A stretch of 64,000 nt of DNA from Polyangiaceae bacterium (GCA_041389725.1 JAWKRG010000011.1:187001-251000); one strand, 5' to 3'. Numbered from the stretch's first letter, positions 25,658 to 35,728 are shown. Notes: generated from the letters alone by a model not told the origin. Program-made: numbers and translations.

Positions 25658-26470
25658 CTAGATGCTGATTTCGATGAGCTGGGTGATGGCGGCGAGTGCC
25701 TCCTCCTCGTCACTGAGCGGCCCGGCGATGGCGGTGGTGCAGGCGAGGCGCGGCGGGATGCCAGCGGCGATGAGCTTGCCGGCCGCGATCAGCAGGCGGG
25801 TCGAGACCGACTCCATCAGCGACAGCTCGGTGAGCTGGCGGATTTTGCGGCCGATGCGGACCAGCTTGCGGGCGGTTGCCTCGTCCGTGCCCGACTCGGT
25901 GGTGACGATGCGCACCTCGTCGTCCTCGCCGGGGTAGTCGAAGGCGATCGCGAGGAAACGCTGGCGGGTCGAGGGCTTGAGCTCGCGCAGGCTGCGCTGG
26001 TAGCCGGGGTTGTAGCTGACCACGAGCATGAAGTCGCCGGCCGCCCGCAGGCGCTCGCCGGTGCGATCAAGGAAGATCTCGCGGCGGTGGTCGGTGAGCG
26101 AGTGGATGACGACGACGGCGTCGGCGCGGGCCTCGGCGATCTCATCGAGGTAGAGCAGGGCGCCGGAGCGCACCGCGCGGGTCACCGGACCGTCGTTCCA
26201 GACGGTGTCACCGCCGACCAGCAGGTGGCGGCCGAGCAGGTCGGTGGCAGAGGTGTCCTCGTTGCAGGACACGGTGACCAGCTCGCGGCCGAGGCGCGCG
26301 GCCATGTGCTCGACGAAACGGGTTTTGCCGCAGCCGGTCGGTCCCTTGAGCATCAGCGGGAGCTGCGAGCGGTGGGCTTTTTCGCACAGCTCCACCTCGC
26401 GCCCGGCGGGCAGGTAAAACGGCAGATCCGTTGCCATCGCGGGCGCGTTCTGAATCAGGGTCGGTGTCAT
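25658..26470 (-). CDS. norQ: NorQ, MoxR-type AAA+ ATPase
   Basis: About 270 residues. Motifs: Walker A GPTGCGKTRF, Walker B ALLYLDEIAEA, sensor region VVSYNPGYQRSLRELKPSTRQRF. The start ATG at 26470 overlaps the norB stop (ATGA). The open frame continues far upstream through norB in another frame, but that part has no similarity to the family, so the shorter protein is the real one. With NorD it loads iron into the NorB active site. Confidence 0.92.
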   Translation of the reverse strand: MTPTLIQNAPAMATDLPFYLPAGREVELCEKAHRSQLPLMLKGPTGCGKTRFVEHMAARLGRELVTVSCNEDTSATDLLGRHLLVGGDTVWNDGPVTRAVRSGALLYLDEIAEARADAVVVIHSLTDHRREIFLDRTGERLRAAGDFMLVVSYNPGYQRSLRELKPSTRQRFLAIAFDYPGEDDEVRIVTTESGTDEATARKLVRIGRKIRQLTELSLMESVSTRLLIAAGKLIAAGIPPRLACTTAIAGPLSDEEEALAAITQLIEISI

Positions 26471-27813
26471 GACTCGGCGGGGTCGTTGCCGAGCGCCTCG
26501 TCGGACGGGCGCCCATAGCGGATGAAGTTCAGAACAAAGAGCAGGATGCCGACGGTGAACAGGGCGGCGGCCAGCACCAGGCCGAGGAAGTGCGGCTCGA
26601 CTTCCTTCTGCACCTCCAGGAAATCCACTCCGGTGCGCCTTTCGAGCACCACCTGGCTCACTCCGGCCACTGCGAAGGCTCCGGTCATGGAAACCATGCC
26701 GATGTTCGAGATCCAGAATCCGAAATTCGAGGCGGCGGTGTCCCACAACCTGCGGCCGGTCAACAGCGGCATCGCGTAGGCGATCATCGCGAAGACAATC
26801 ATCGCATAGGCACCCCAGAAGGCCAGGTGGCCGTGCATGGCGGTGACCAGGGTGCCGTGGGTCCACAGGTTCACCTGCGGCAGGGTGTGGGCGAAGCCGA
26901 GGAAGCCGGCGCCGACGAAGGACATGACCGCGCAACCCAGTGTCCAGGTCAGGGCGGTCTTGTTCGGGTGCTTGCGACCGCCCTTTTTCGCCATGTAGAT
27001 CGCGTAGATCGCCATGCCGAGGAAGGCCAGCGGCTCGAGGGCGGAGAAGATGCCGCCGACGATCAGCCAGTAGCGCGGCACGCCGATGTAGTAATAGTGG
27101 TGGCCGGTACCGAGGATGCCGGAGATGAATGTCAGGCCGACGATGATGTAGAGCCACTTTTCGACGATTTCGCGGTCCACGCCGGTGAGCTTGATGAGCA
27201 GGAAACAGAGGATGCCGCCCATGATCAGTTCCCACACGCCCTCGACCCAGAGGTGGACGACCCACCAGCGGTAGAACGAATCGAGCGTCTGGTTGTCGAA
27301 GGTGATCATGCCCGGCAGATAGAGCAATCCCGCGGCCAGCAGGCCCATGTAGAGGACGATGGCGGTGGTGGTGAAACGTTTGCCGTTCCACACCGTCCAG
27401 CCGATGTTGGCCAGGAAAAGCAGCACGTTGGCGACGACCAGATAGTCGAGCGGGCGAGGGATTTCGAGGAACTTGCGTCCCTCCCAGATGTTGAGATGAT
27501 AGCAAATCACCGCCGTCACGCCGACCAGCAGGAACGAGATGAGCTGGGCGTAGGCGAGTTTCGGCCAGGCGAGTTCGCGATCGGCCTCCTCGGGGATGAT
27601 GAAGTAGGCCGAACCCATGAATCCAAGCAGCAACCATACGATAAGCAGGTTGGTGTGGACCGCACGGGCCGTGTTGAAGGGGATGAAATCGTGCAGGACG
27701 TCGTAGCCCATGTGGGCGAAGCCCATGATGAAACCGTAAACGATCTGGAGCACCAGCAACAGCAGCGCAGGCGCGAAGAACCAGTAGGCGATCTTCTGTG
27801 TCTTGAATCTCAT
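26467..27813 (-). CDS. norB: Nitric oxide reductase large subunit, cytochrome c-dependent type
   Basis: A 448-residue, twelve-helix haem-copper oxidase superfamily protein that reduces 2 NO to N2O. All key ligands are present: H53 (low-spin haem), H187 with E191 and E195 in HLWVEGVWELI, H238/H239 in GTGHHYYYIG (FeB site with H187), E260 in ALEPLAF, and H327/H329 in MHGHLAFWG (haem ligands). The spacing matches Pseudomonas NorB with a constant shift of 20 residues from helix 6 on. It lacks the N-terminal quinol-oxidising extension of qNOR, in keeping with a separate norC just upstream. Confidence 0.95.
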   Translation of the reverse strand: MRFKTQKIAYWFFAPALLLLVLQIVYGFIMGFAHMGYDVLHDFIPFNTARAVHTNLLIVWLLLGFMGSAYFIIPEEADRELAWPKLAYAQLISFLLVGVTAVICYHLNIWEGRKFLEIPRPLDYLVVANVLLFLANIGWTVWNGKRFTTTAIVLYMGLLAAGLLYLPGMITFDNQTLDSFYRWWVVHLWVEGVWELIMGGILCFLLIKLTGVDREIVEKWLYIIVGLTFISGILGTGHHYYYIGVPRYWLIVGGIFSALEPLAFLGMAIYAIYMAKKGGRKHPNKTALTWTLGCAVMSFVGAGFLGFAHTLPQVNLWTHGTLVTAMHGHLAFWGAYAMIVFAMIAYAMPLLTGRRLWDTAASNFGFWISNIGMVSMTGAFAVAGVSQVVLERRTGVDFLEVQKEVEPHFLGLVLAAALFTVGILLFVLNFIRYGRPSDEALGNDPAES

Positions 27814-27826
27814 GGTGGTGGGGCGG

Positions 27827-28525
27827 TCAGCGGTTTTCGGAAAGGCTCAGGAGGTAGGCGACGATCTCCTCGAGTTGTTCGGAAGTCATCGGAATCTGCG
27901 GCATCGCGGTGCCGGGTTTGATCTTCTGCGGATCGGAAATCCATGCCGTCATCGCATCGTGGTCCATCTTGGTCCCCACCAGATCGAGTGGCGGCCCGAC
28001 CTTGCCTCCCACGCCGCCGACGCTGTGGCAGGCGGAACAGATGGAGGCGAAGATTTGAGGTTTGGGAACCTCGCTCTTTCCGGTGGTCACCACCGGGGCC
28101 GCCACCCGCCCGAGCGGTGGATCGGCCGGGAATCCGTTGAGATCGACATTGCCGCACCACTCCAGGAAGGCGATGACCTCTTCGATCTGTTCCCCAGTGA
28201 AATGGTAGTTCACCATCTTGCGTTCGCCGGGGAACATTGCCTCCGGATCCTTGAGGAAGATCCGGATCCAGTCCTTGCCGCGGCGCTCGACCACCTTGGT
28301 CAACTCAGGCGCGTAATAAGCGCCCTCGCCGAAGATCGTGTGACAGCCCATGCAGTTGTTCGTCTCCCAGATCTCCTTTCCCGCAATCACCTGCGGCGTG
28401 AGGTTCTCTTCGTTGGTCAGGTGGGGGACCTGCTTGTGGGAATCGTAGGTGAGGGCCAGGAAGGCCAGCGAGAAGACCCCGGTTCCCCCTAGGAAGAAGG
28501 CTCGGGCCTGGGATTTCGATAACAT
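27827..28525 (-). CDS. norC: NorC-like subunit with two c-haem sites
   Basis: A 232-residue protein with an N-terminal membrane anchor (about 8-26). The first c-haem motif CMGCH (58-62) sits in a NorC-type domain with GEGAYYAPELT and KMVNYHFT, the likely Met ligand. A second cytochrome c domain follows with CSACH (163-167) and a candidate Met in TAMPQIPM (208). Classical NorC has one haem and about 150 residues, so this is a fusion that adds an electron-entry domain. It is the first gene of the nor operon; norB begins 13 nt downstream. Confidence 0.88.
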   Translation of the reverse strand: MLSKSQARAFFLGGTGVFSLAFLALTYDSHKQVPHLTNEENLTPQVIAGKEIWETNNCMGCHTIFGEGAYYAPELTKVVERRGKDWIRIFLKDPEAMFPGERKMVNYHFTGEQIEEVIAFLEWCGNVDLNGFPADPPLGRVAAPVVTTGKSEVPKPQIFASICSACHSVGGVGGKVGPPLDLVGTKMDHDAMTAWISDPQKIKPGTAMPQIPMTSEQLEEIVAYLLSLSENR

Positions 28526-28627
28526 CGTCGTGGTGGTTCGGAGTTCGTTCCGCGGTTCGGTGCCGCTTGCGGCAAATCGGAATGGAGGCCGCGGTGGGTG
28601 GAGCGGTTGTATCGAGCCCCACCTAAA

Positions 28628-28645
28628 AAGGAAATAAATTTCTTT
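28628..28645. promoter_or_regulatory. AT-rich inverted repeat in the norC-RIC divergent promoter region
   Basis: aaggaaat and atttcttt flank aa, an interrupted palindrome with one mismatch in the most AT-rich part of the 163-nt region between the two divergent start codons. It could be an operator for the nearby Rrf2 repressor, but it is a poorer match to the NsrR consensus than the site at 20614. Confidence 0.4.
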
Positions 28646-28688
28646 TACTCTTGAAAAATGCCGGGCCGGGCCGGAACCTGCCGCCGCT

Positions 28689-29411
28689 ATGAGTCATTCA
28701 ACAGTTGTTTTTTCACCGGCGGGCACTCCGATGTTGGACCGGACCGTGGGCGAAATCGTCGCCGAGCGTCCTTCGCAATCGCGAATCTTCCAGGCCTTTG
28801 GGATCGATTTCTGCTGTCAAGGAGGGCGCACGTTGCGCGAAGCCTGCGATCGGAAAGGATTGAGTCCTGAGGCCGTCGTGGAGCAACTCGAGGCCGAGCT
28901 TCGAGACAAACCCGCTCCCGAAATGAATCCTGCGGAACTTCCACCGGGTGAATTGGTGGAGCACATCGTGGGCACCCACCATCGCTACCTGCGCGACGAG
29001 CTGCCCCGATTGCATGCGATGGCCGAGCGGGTTGCAACGGTGCATGGTGGTCACACCCCGTCGTTGCTGAAAGTGTATGAAGTATTTCGCGGAATGGCGA
29101 CCGAACTCGCGGACCATATGATGAAGGAAGAGCAGGTGTTGTTTCCGGCTATCCAGGAATTGGTCCGGGGGGGAGCCGCTACCATGCCTCTGGACGGTCC
29201 GATCGCCTGCATGCTCCAGGAACACGATGAAGCCGGTGCCGCGTTGGCGAAGATCCGGTCCTTGACCAATGATTTCACGCCGCCGGCGGAGGCTTGTAAC
29301 ACCTACCGGGCCTTGTTCGCGGGACTCGCCGAATTGGAGGAGGACCTGCACCGGCACATTCATCTGGAGAATTCGGTGCTGTTTCCCGCTGCCCGGAAAC
29401 TGGGCCCGTAG
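28689..29411 (+). CDS. ric: RIC family iron-sulfur cluster repair protein (YtfE/ScdA type)
   Basis: A 240-residue diiron protein. The N-terminal ScdA/DUF542 domain has VGEIVAERPSQSRIFQAFGI and the FCCQGGRTL cysteine pair; the hemerythrin-like domain supplies iron ligands in THHRYLRDELPRL, DHMMKEEQVLFPAI, LQEHDEAGAAL and LHRHIHLENSVLFP. Such proteins repair Fe-S clusters damaged by NO, and are usually NsrR-regulated. It is divergent from the nor operon. The last codons and the TAG stop come from the left end of element A copy 2 (from 29404), so the native C terminus is slightly altered, though all iron ligands remain. Confidence 0.92.
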   Translation: MSHSTVVFSPAGTPMLDRTVGEIVAERPSQSRIFQAFGIDFCCQGGRTLREACDRKGLSPEAVVEQLEAELRDKPAPEMNPAELPPGELVEHIVGTHHRYLRDELPRLHAMAERVATVHGGHTPSLLKVYEVFRGMATELADHMMKEEQVLFPAIQELVRGGAATMPLDGPIACMLQEHDEAGAALAKIRSLTNDFTPPAEACNTYRALFAGLAELEEDLHRHIHLENSVLFPAARKLGP

Positions 29412-30690
29412 GTCCTACAATCACCCCCTCGGCGATGCCCACGTGGAGGCGGTCGGCGAGGGTGCGGGTCGAAGGGCGCGCCGGAACCGGCCTCACGGGC
29501 TTGAACCCGAGCTCGAGCCCGAAGGTGCCGTGGGTGGAAACGCCGAGGAGCATAGCGCTGAGCGGAGCTCTGCCCTGACGAGCGCCTTTCAGTGCGCGTC
29601 GAAGAGCTCCGCCTGCACCGGTTCACCGAGTCGCCTGCGGATGGCGGGGTGCTTGAAGTACGGCGGGGCGCGAGCGGGGGCGAGGCGGGGTGGGTCCGAC
29701 GGCTCGCCGAGCCACAGGCCTCTCGATGCCGGCCGCGGTCGCGAGAGCGCGGAGCTTCATCCTGCCGCCACTTGTCGCACTTCTCGATGTCGATTTTGAA
29801 CGCGCGCATCAGGAGCTCACGCCAGGCGGTACCCCGACCGATGGGTGGGCGGCTTGTCTTTCGCCTTCGGGCTGCAGGTCGCGCAATCCGTCGTGCAGCT
29901 CGAGTCGTCGTCGCTGTGCGCCGTGGGTGGCTGTGACGGCGGCGGTGGTGGAACGACACGCGCTCTCCACTTGCTGGCGGCGGCGAGCACGCCTGCGTAG
30001 CGGATGGTGTGGAAACCGGGCGGCGGCACCGTCGTCGAGAGGCGGACCAGGAGCGCGAGCGGTCGAGGTCGAGGGCGAAGGTTGTCGCTGACGGTCTCAG
30101 GACGAGGCGCACGAGGTGGTCGCCGAGGAGCTGGACGCGCTCCTGTGCGATGGGCGGACGCAGACGTACTTGCAGGGCCTCGCGACCCGCCGCGTCGCCG
30201 GCCCTCGCCGTGGTGGCGGCGTGGAGCGAAAGCCATCCGTGAGGCGCAGAGCGCCTTGGGGTGCCGGGCGCTGTCGTGCTGCGCAGCCGGATGGGCGCTT
30301 CTGGCAGCGCGGGACTGCGGGAGCGTGCCGGCGACGGAAGCGGCGGCGAGCACGGCGAGCGCGGTTGCCTGGGTGAGCTGGGCATCGCCAGCAAGCGCGT
30401 CGTCCTCGAGCACGCCTCTGCGGCAGCATCGAGACGATGCCGACGCAGATGCAAAGGTCGGCGATCGTCGTTGGTCAGGAACGGCAGCGGTGAAAGCTGA
30501 GCGTGGGCGTCGTCCTCGACGAAGACGCCGTCGAGCGCGAGAGTGCAGATGCGGGTTCAGGCGCAGGTCCGACGAGACGCGGCCACCGTGACGGCTCCGC
30601 TCTTGCCGCCGGGGACGCGCGATCTCGCATCCGTCGTGAGTAGAAGCCGAGCACCGAGACCGTGGTCACGGCATTCAGGCGACACGAGTG
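29404..30690 (-). mobile_element. IS91-like element A, copy 2, truncated
   Basis: It starts with the same left end as copies 1 and 3 and follows copy 1 for about 1.3 kb, to the segment aggcgacacgag near 30690, after which similarity stops. The transposase 5' half, the palindromes and the right end are missing. Compared with copy 1 it has many short deletions (for example cgcaggacgtacttgcacagg becomes cgcagacgtacttgcagg) and few substitutions. Confidence 0.8.
29589..30690 (-). pseudogene. Element A transposase remnant, copy 2
   Basis: Corresponds to the C-terminal 60-65 % of the copy 1 transposase and ends with the same EPVQAELFDAH. The frame is broken in at least ten places by deletions of one to a few bases. 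It begins inside the catalytic region, so the N-terminal zinc-binding part is gone and no active protein is possible as written. Confidence 0.8.
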
Positions 30691-32733
30691 CTGGGGTGAG
30701 GATGCCAGACTCCAGCACACAGTCGGCCGTCGGGTCTGCGGCGGCAGGTGATGGGTTGAGCGACGTCGACCGACGACGGAGCCTCTTGGACGTACCGCGG
30801 AAAGGTCAGCCCTCCGACGGGTTGTGCAGTCGTCTGGGCCGACCCGTCAATCACAGTTGCGCCAACCTACCAAAGCTATGTTTTCATGACGAACCTCGCG
30901 GTCCCAACATAAAGGTTCCCCATCGAGCTACATGGACAGCTCGATGATCGACTCGGCGGCGCGTGGATCGCCCGTTCTTGGAACTCTGGGCAGACGTTTG
31001 CGATGGCTCAGTGCGTGAGTGATAACAATCGCTGACGGCAGCAACGTGGCGTGACCAACAATGGTCAGTTTTGGCAGCGTACAACGACGCACGGCTGGCG
31101 AGATCTGTGTGTGGTGGTCCTGGCGTGTGGAGTTCTTTTTTCCCATTGCCGAACCGTTCCCGAGATCGCGATCATCTCACATCCGAGATCAGACCGAAGG
31201 ACGACGTTTTTGTTCTCGCGCAGGCGAACAGGGGCGGGCTCGTCATGGCGCGGTATTCGAACTGGGAGCTGTGCACCTGCGCCCAACAAACGCCAAGCCA
31301 GTTGCTGGAGTCCGTGTATCGCTGCGGATCCGTTCGCCTGAAGCCGCAGTTCGCGACCGCGGCACATCTTTCCACCCCCTGGGCAACGACACATTGTGGG
31401 AAACACCCCAGTCCCGTGACTCACGCGGCGATCAGCAAACATATGCAATAGCGGAAGCACTGACTCGTTGAGACCCCGAACAAGTGGACACGAAGCACGT
31501 GCCTGGCGCGCATCCCGCGCTGATGGTCACCTATTTCGGAGGAGGGCTTCGAGACTGGAAGGACGCGTGCTTCGCGCGAGGCAACTCAATTCGAGCTGCT
31601 GCGACTCGCAGGTTGGAGGTTTCGGCGCCACACCGGCCTACCGGCCATGACCCTCCACGACCCCATGCCCATGCGCCGGGGGATAGGCCCACCAATCAAC
31701 TATGTCCCGCTGGGGCCATGTCATTTCATCACACCGTTCCGACCCATCAATGGGCTGCGTCACTTCTCCGCCAGTACAAGGCAGTCTTGCCAATCACTTG
31801 CACGACGGCTCCGTCGCATTCTGATCCTGCGCGCGATTGTCGCAATGGCCGCCGGTGCCTGGTTTGAACCAGATTCCCGGTAGCCTCGCCCGGTACCAGG
31901 GGCGCCGGCATACGCCGGGATCACGAACAGGGGCGATGAGTGATTCCCCCGTTGACGCTTCGGGTGGCGAATTGCAGAACCTCCCAGAGACCCAAGATGA
32001 GGGCGCAAGGGCCGTGACTGCGGTTCTACAAGCTTGTGAGACCGCCCGGACGGCCAATGCTGTGCACGCCCCCAGGTCTGCTGGGAAGCTCGCTTGCTGC
32101 GGCAATGGGTGCCGCGCTCCCGAAGCGGGGCCTCCAGGAGGAAAAGGCCCGCAGCATTCTCGCGATCTGGCGGAGTCTCGTGATTGGGGGTGGCGGCGAC
32201 GTGTGGGTCGGCGGCGGGACACTGGCCCCAGGAGGCAGGCAGGTGGAATCCGCTTTGGGTTGGAGGAAACGCCGCGGAGAGGTACGCGCCGGTGGCCCTG
32301 GCAGGGTCGCGGTGCGAATTGCAGCATCGGCGACGCAATAGGTTTCCCGGATTCGCAGACGTTCGTTCCTGACGTGGTCGAAACCGGCGCGTGGTGCGCT
32401 GCGGAGTCACGGGATCGTAAACGCCAACAGGCTGCTGCAATGTGCTACGTCGAACGCCAGCAGGCGAAGGTGACAGCATCACGGACTTTGGCATTCTTGG
32501 TGGTGCCGCGAACGGTGTGCTGCGAATGGCCATTCGGGTGCGCGGCGCCGGACGGATGCTTTCGGATGGTGAGCGATCCCCGAATGGATTAGGCATGGTG
32601 CACTCCGCACGCCAGGAGCTCCACATGCGCCAGCCGTGATGTACGCCCCGAAAACTGAGAGCCGCTGTTCCAATTGTCCGCTGAGTGCTCTGCCGGCGCA
32701 GCGCCGCCGAGTCGATTGAGTTGCCTTCCCATG
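30691..32733. other. Two kilobases without a recognisable gene
   Basis: Between element A copies 2 and 3. Several overlapping open frames of 100-290 codons exist on both strands (for example 31760-32626 minus and 31837-32592 plus), but their translations are low-complexity, rich in Arg/Pro/Gly, and mutually overlapping, and none shows a family motif or ribosome-binding site. It could be an old non-coding or decayed insert. Confidence 0.5.
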
Positions 32734-35260
32734 GCCCGTAGTCCTACAATCACCCTCGGCGATGCCCACGTGGAGGCGGTCGCGGTGCGGGTCGAAGGGC
32801 GCGCCGGAACCGGCCTCACGGGCTTGAACCCGAGCTCGAGCCCGAAGGTGCCGTGGGTGGCGCCGAGGAGCATGTTGAGCGAGCCTCTGCCCTGACGAGC
32901 GCCTTTCAGTGCGCGTCGAAGAGCTCCGCCTGCACCGGTTCACCGAGTCGCCTGCGGGCGGGGTGCTTGAAGTACGGCGGGGCGCGAGCGGGGGCGAGGC
33001 GGGGTGGGTCCGACGGCTCGCCGAGCCAAGCGAGGTACCTCTCGATGCCGGCCGCGGTCATGACGAGAGCGCGGGCTTCATCCTGCCGCCGCACTTGTCG
33101 CACTTCTCGATGTCGATTTTGAACGCGCGCATCAGGAGCTCACGCCACGGGCGGTACCCCGACCGATGGGTGGGCGGCTTGTCTTTCGCCTTCGCTGCAG
33201 GTCGCGCAATCCGTCGTGCAGCTCGAGTCGTCGTCGCTGTGCGCCGTGGGTGGCTGTGACGGCGGCGGTGGTGGAACGACACGCGCTCTCCACTTGCTGG
33301 CGGCGGCGAGCACGCCTGCGTAGCGGATGGTGTGGAAACCGGGCGGCGGCACCGTCGTCGCGAGGCGGACCAGGAGCGCGAGCGGGTCGAGGTCGAGGGC
33401 GAAGGTTCCGTCGCTGAACGGTCTCTTCAGGACGAGGCGCACGAGGTGGTCGCCGAGGAGCTGGACGCGCTCCTGTGCGATGGGCGGACGCAGGACGTAC
33501 TTGCACAGGGCCTCGCGACCCGCCGCGTCGCCGGCCCTCGCCGTGGTGGCGGCGTGGAGCGAGAAGCCATCCTGTGAGGCGCAGAGCGCCTTGGGGTGCT
33601 CGGGCGCTGTCGTGCTGCGCAGCCGGATGGGCTGCTTCTGTCGCAGCGCGGGACCTGCGGGGAGCGTGCCGGCGACGGAAGCGGCGGCGAGCACGGCGAG
33701 CGCGGGTTCGCTTCTGGGTGAGCTGGGCATCGCCAGCAAGCGCGTCGTCCTCGAGCACGCCTCTGCGGCGCAGCATCGAGACGATGCCGACGCAGACGGT
33801 CTGCAAGAGGTCGGCGACGTCGTCGTTGGTCAGGAACGGCAGCGGGTGAAAGCTGAGCGTGCCGGCGTCGTCCTCGACGAAGACGCCGTCGAGCGCGAGG
33901 GAGTGCAGATGCGGGTTCAGGCGCAGGTCCGACGAGACGCGTTGTGCCACCGTGACGGCTCCGCTCTTGCCGCCGGGGACGCCGCGATCTCGCATCCGTC
34001 GTGAGTAGAAGCCGAGCACCGAGCCCACGAAGGTTCGGGTCACGGCGCCGAACAGCTCGCCGTCGTAGGCGACACGAGCACGCAGCTCGAACGGCAGCGT
34101 GAGCACGAACTGGCGCACGGGGACGTCCGGGAGCACGTGGTCGACGAGGTCGGCCGCGGTGGCCGTCATGCGGCGGCCTCCACACGAGGTGCAGAATCCG
34201 CGGCCCTTGCAGCTGAAGCCAACGACCTTCTGCTCGCGACAATCGGGACACGCGAGCACGGCGAAGCCGCGCGCGAGCACGCCGCAGTCGACGAAGCCCT
34301 CGAGCTCGTCCTTCACGAACGCGGGCACCGGCGATGCGAAGCCCTCCTCCGCTGCGGCGTAGAGCGTGCGGAGGTTGTCCCGCACGACCTGGTGGAGCGC
34401 GGTCGCTTCGGGCCGGCGGCGTTCGTACGAAGGTTTGCCGGACACCCGTCGCGCTTTCGCAACGGGCGTGCCCGCGCTGCGCACCTGCGCTTACCGGCAC
34501 TTGGACGATGCGGAGGGGTGGCGAACACGTTTTCGCCAGTGGCGATCGCCACTCCACCGCGGACCGTGGCTGCGGACCTTCAGCCTGCGCTTCAGGTGGC
34601 CGAGGCCAGCTGAAGCGCAGGCTGATCACCGACGGCCTCAAGGTCGTCCACGACTCCCGCCGCAAGACCCTGAGCTCTACGACTTGGTCCGCGACCCCCG
34701 CGAGCTCGACAACTTGATCGACAGCGCGCCCGGCGGCACTCGGACCTTCCGGGACCCTCGGCCTTCGTGCTGGCCGAAGCCGACGCCATCACCGACGATG
34801 GCTCTCCTGCGCACCATCGACGCTTTCCTCGCCAAGACTGGCTGAGCTCGAGCTGACCGTCCAACAGAGCGTTGGAGCTGACGGCGGCGAGTCCGGCTCT
34901 CACCACCGAGGTGCGAAGCGGCTGTCACGTGTGGTCACTGTCGCAACGTGGTCGTGGCGACGCAGAGCCAAGGGTCAGTTGATCCAGCTGGCCCTGGAGT
35001 CAGGTCCAGCAACAGCAACTCGAACGCGAACGCGCTGCGCGACGGTGGTTGCTCGCTGCCCTGTCTGTTAGCCGGTCGGTGTCGCCTTTCGAGGCGTACG
35101 CGAGGTGGGGCGCCCTGGTGATTCCAGCGATCCCGATCTTGTTCGCGGCATATCTGCTCCGAACCGTGATCCCGAGCATCGAGCAGGCGATGTTGGAGCT
35201 GGCAGCTTCGCTACATGGCGAGTTCAGCGCGGACCGAAGGAGACTTTGCCTGGCTCGACG
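32734..35260 (-). mobile_element. IS91-like element A, copy 3
   Basis: A nearly full-length copy: left end gcccgtagtcctacaatcac and right end tggctcgacg match copy 1, and it carries the same transposase, palindromes (34581-34624 hairpin), sulfatase fragment and passenger ORF. It differs by scattered small indels. Its right end cuts a tyrosine recombinase gene. Confidence 0.85.
32906..34484 (-). pseudogene. Element A transposase, copy 3, several frameshifts
   Basis: The N terminus is intact here and shows the true start MRSAGTPVAKARRVSG and the continuous VKDELEGFVDCG that is broken in copy 1. Further on, an extra base near 33,715, a 2-base loss near 33,194 and a 1-base loss near 33,074 split the reading frame; a 3-base in-frame loss lies near 32,957. 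Taken together, copies 1 and 3 define one complete transposase of about 527 residues. Confidence 0.82.
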
Positions 35261-35592
35261 CCTATTGGTTGGGCACGACTCCGCACGCGCTCACCTCGCA
35301 TCAGCCGTCGCAGAGTCGCTGGAACACGGAGGCGATTTTCCACGACCGCCCGGTCTTGATCACCGTGCGCACTGGCTCGTCGGAACCTCTGAACGCACTC
35401 CTCGTCGAGATCTGCCACCGCGAGCTGTGCATCCTGCGCCCACCGAACAAAGCGCCCGATCAGCCAACGCTTGCTGTGCAGCGTCGTCTTCGTGTAGCCC
35501 GCCATCGCCAGTGCAGCGATGAGCCCCCGTACGTGAGCCTCGAACCCGTCCGCGACCGCGTGCCCCGACCCAGATGACCTTCTTTTCGACAT
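35261..35592 (-). pseudogene. Tyrosine recombinase N-terminal fragment
   Basis: About 110 codons from ATG 35592, cut at 35260 by the right end of element A copy 3. The sequence GLIAALAMAGYTKTTLHSKR followed by RFVRWAQD resembles the SAM-like core-binding domain of phage-type integrases in which 'GYsx.T...y...v..F..w' is usual. The catalytic R-H-R-Y domain is missing. Loss by IS insertion is clear, the family call is by pattern. Confidence 0.6.
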
Positions 35593-35728
35593 GCCGTCTC
35601 TCCTTTCCTGGCGTCGTCGCCAGTCCAGAGAGCCGACACGATTATGCCGCGTCGGGAAACACCCCTGTCGCACCGTGCAGTCTCGGCACGCGGCGACTCG
35701 TAGCCCCCACTACGCCCACGCGGCATAG

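Larger units (their letters stand above)
20231..29403. mobile_element. Captured nitric oxide response block between two element A copies
   Basis: This 9.2-kb segment starts exactly at the right end of element A copy 1, which cuts a PTS enzyme I gene, and stops exactly at the left end of copy 2, which cuts the last codons of the RIC gene. Its genes look unlike the backbone: AT-richer intergenic stretches, an NsrR-type operator, and a nor operon with no related genes around it. The block lies on the terIS side of copy 1, where rolling-circle read-through by IS91/ISCR elements collects neighbouring DNA. A Verrucomicrobiota or similar donor is a guess from gene order and would need phylogenies. 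Confidence 0.65.

Noticed and set aside
26471..27637. Long minus-strand open frame upstream of norQ
   Set aside because: It is the out-of-frame shadow of norB; translation is Arg/His-rich without any family pattern, and norQ has its own overlapping start.
23428..28492. Plus-strand frames opposite the nor operon (for example 24621-25661 and 26590-27921)
   Set aside because: They are antisense shadows with unnaturally high Gly/Glu/Val content; the minus-strand genes have complete conserved motifs.
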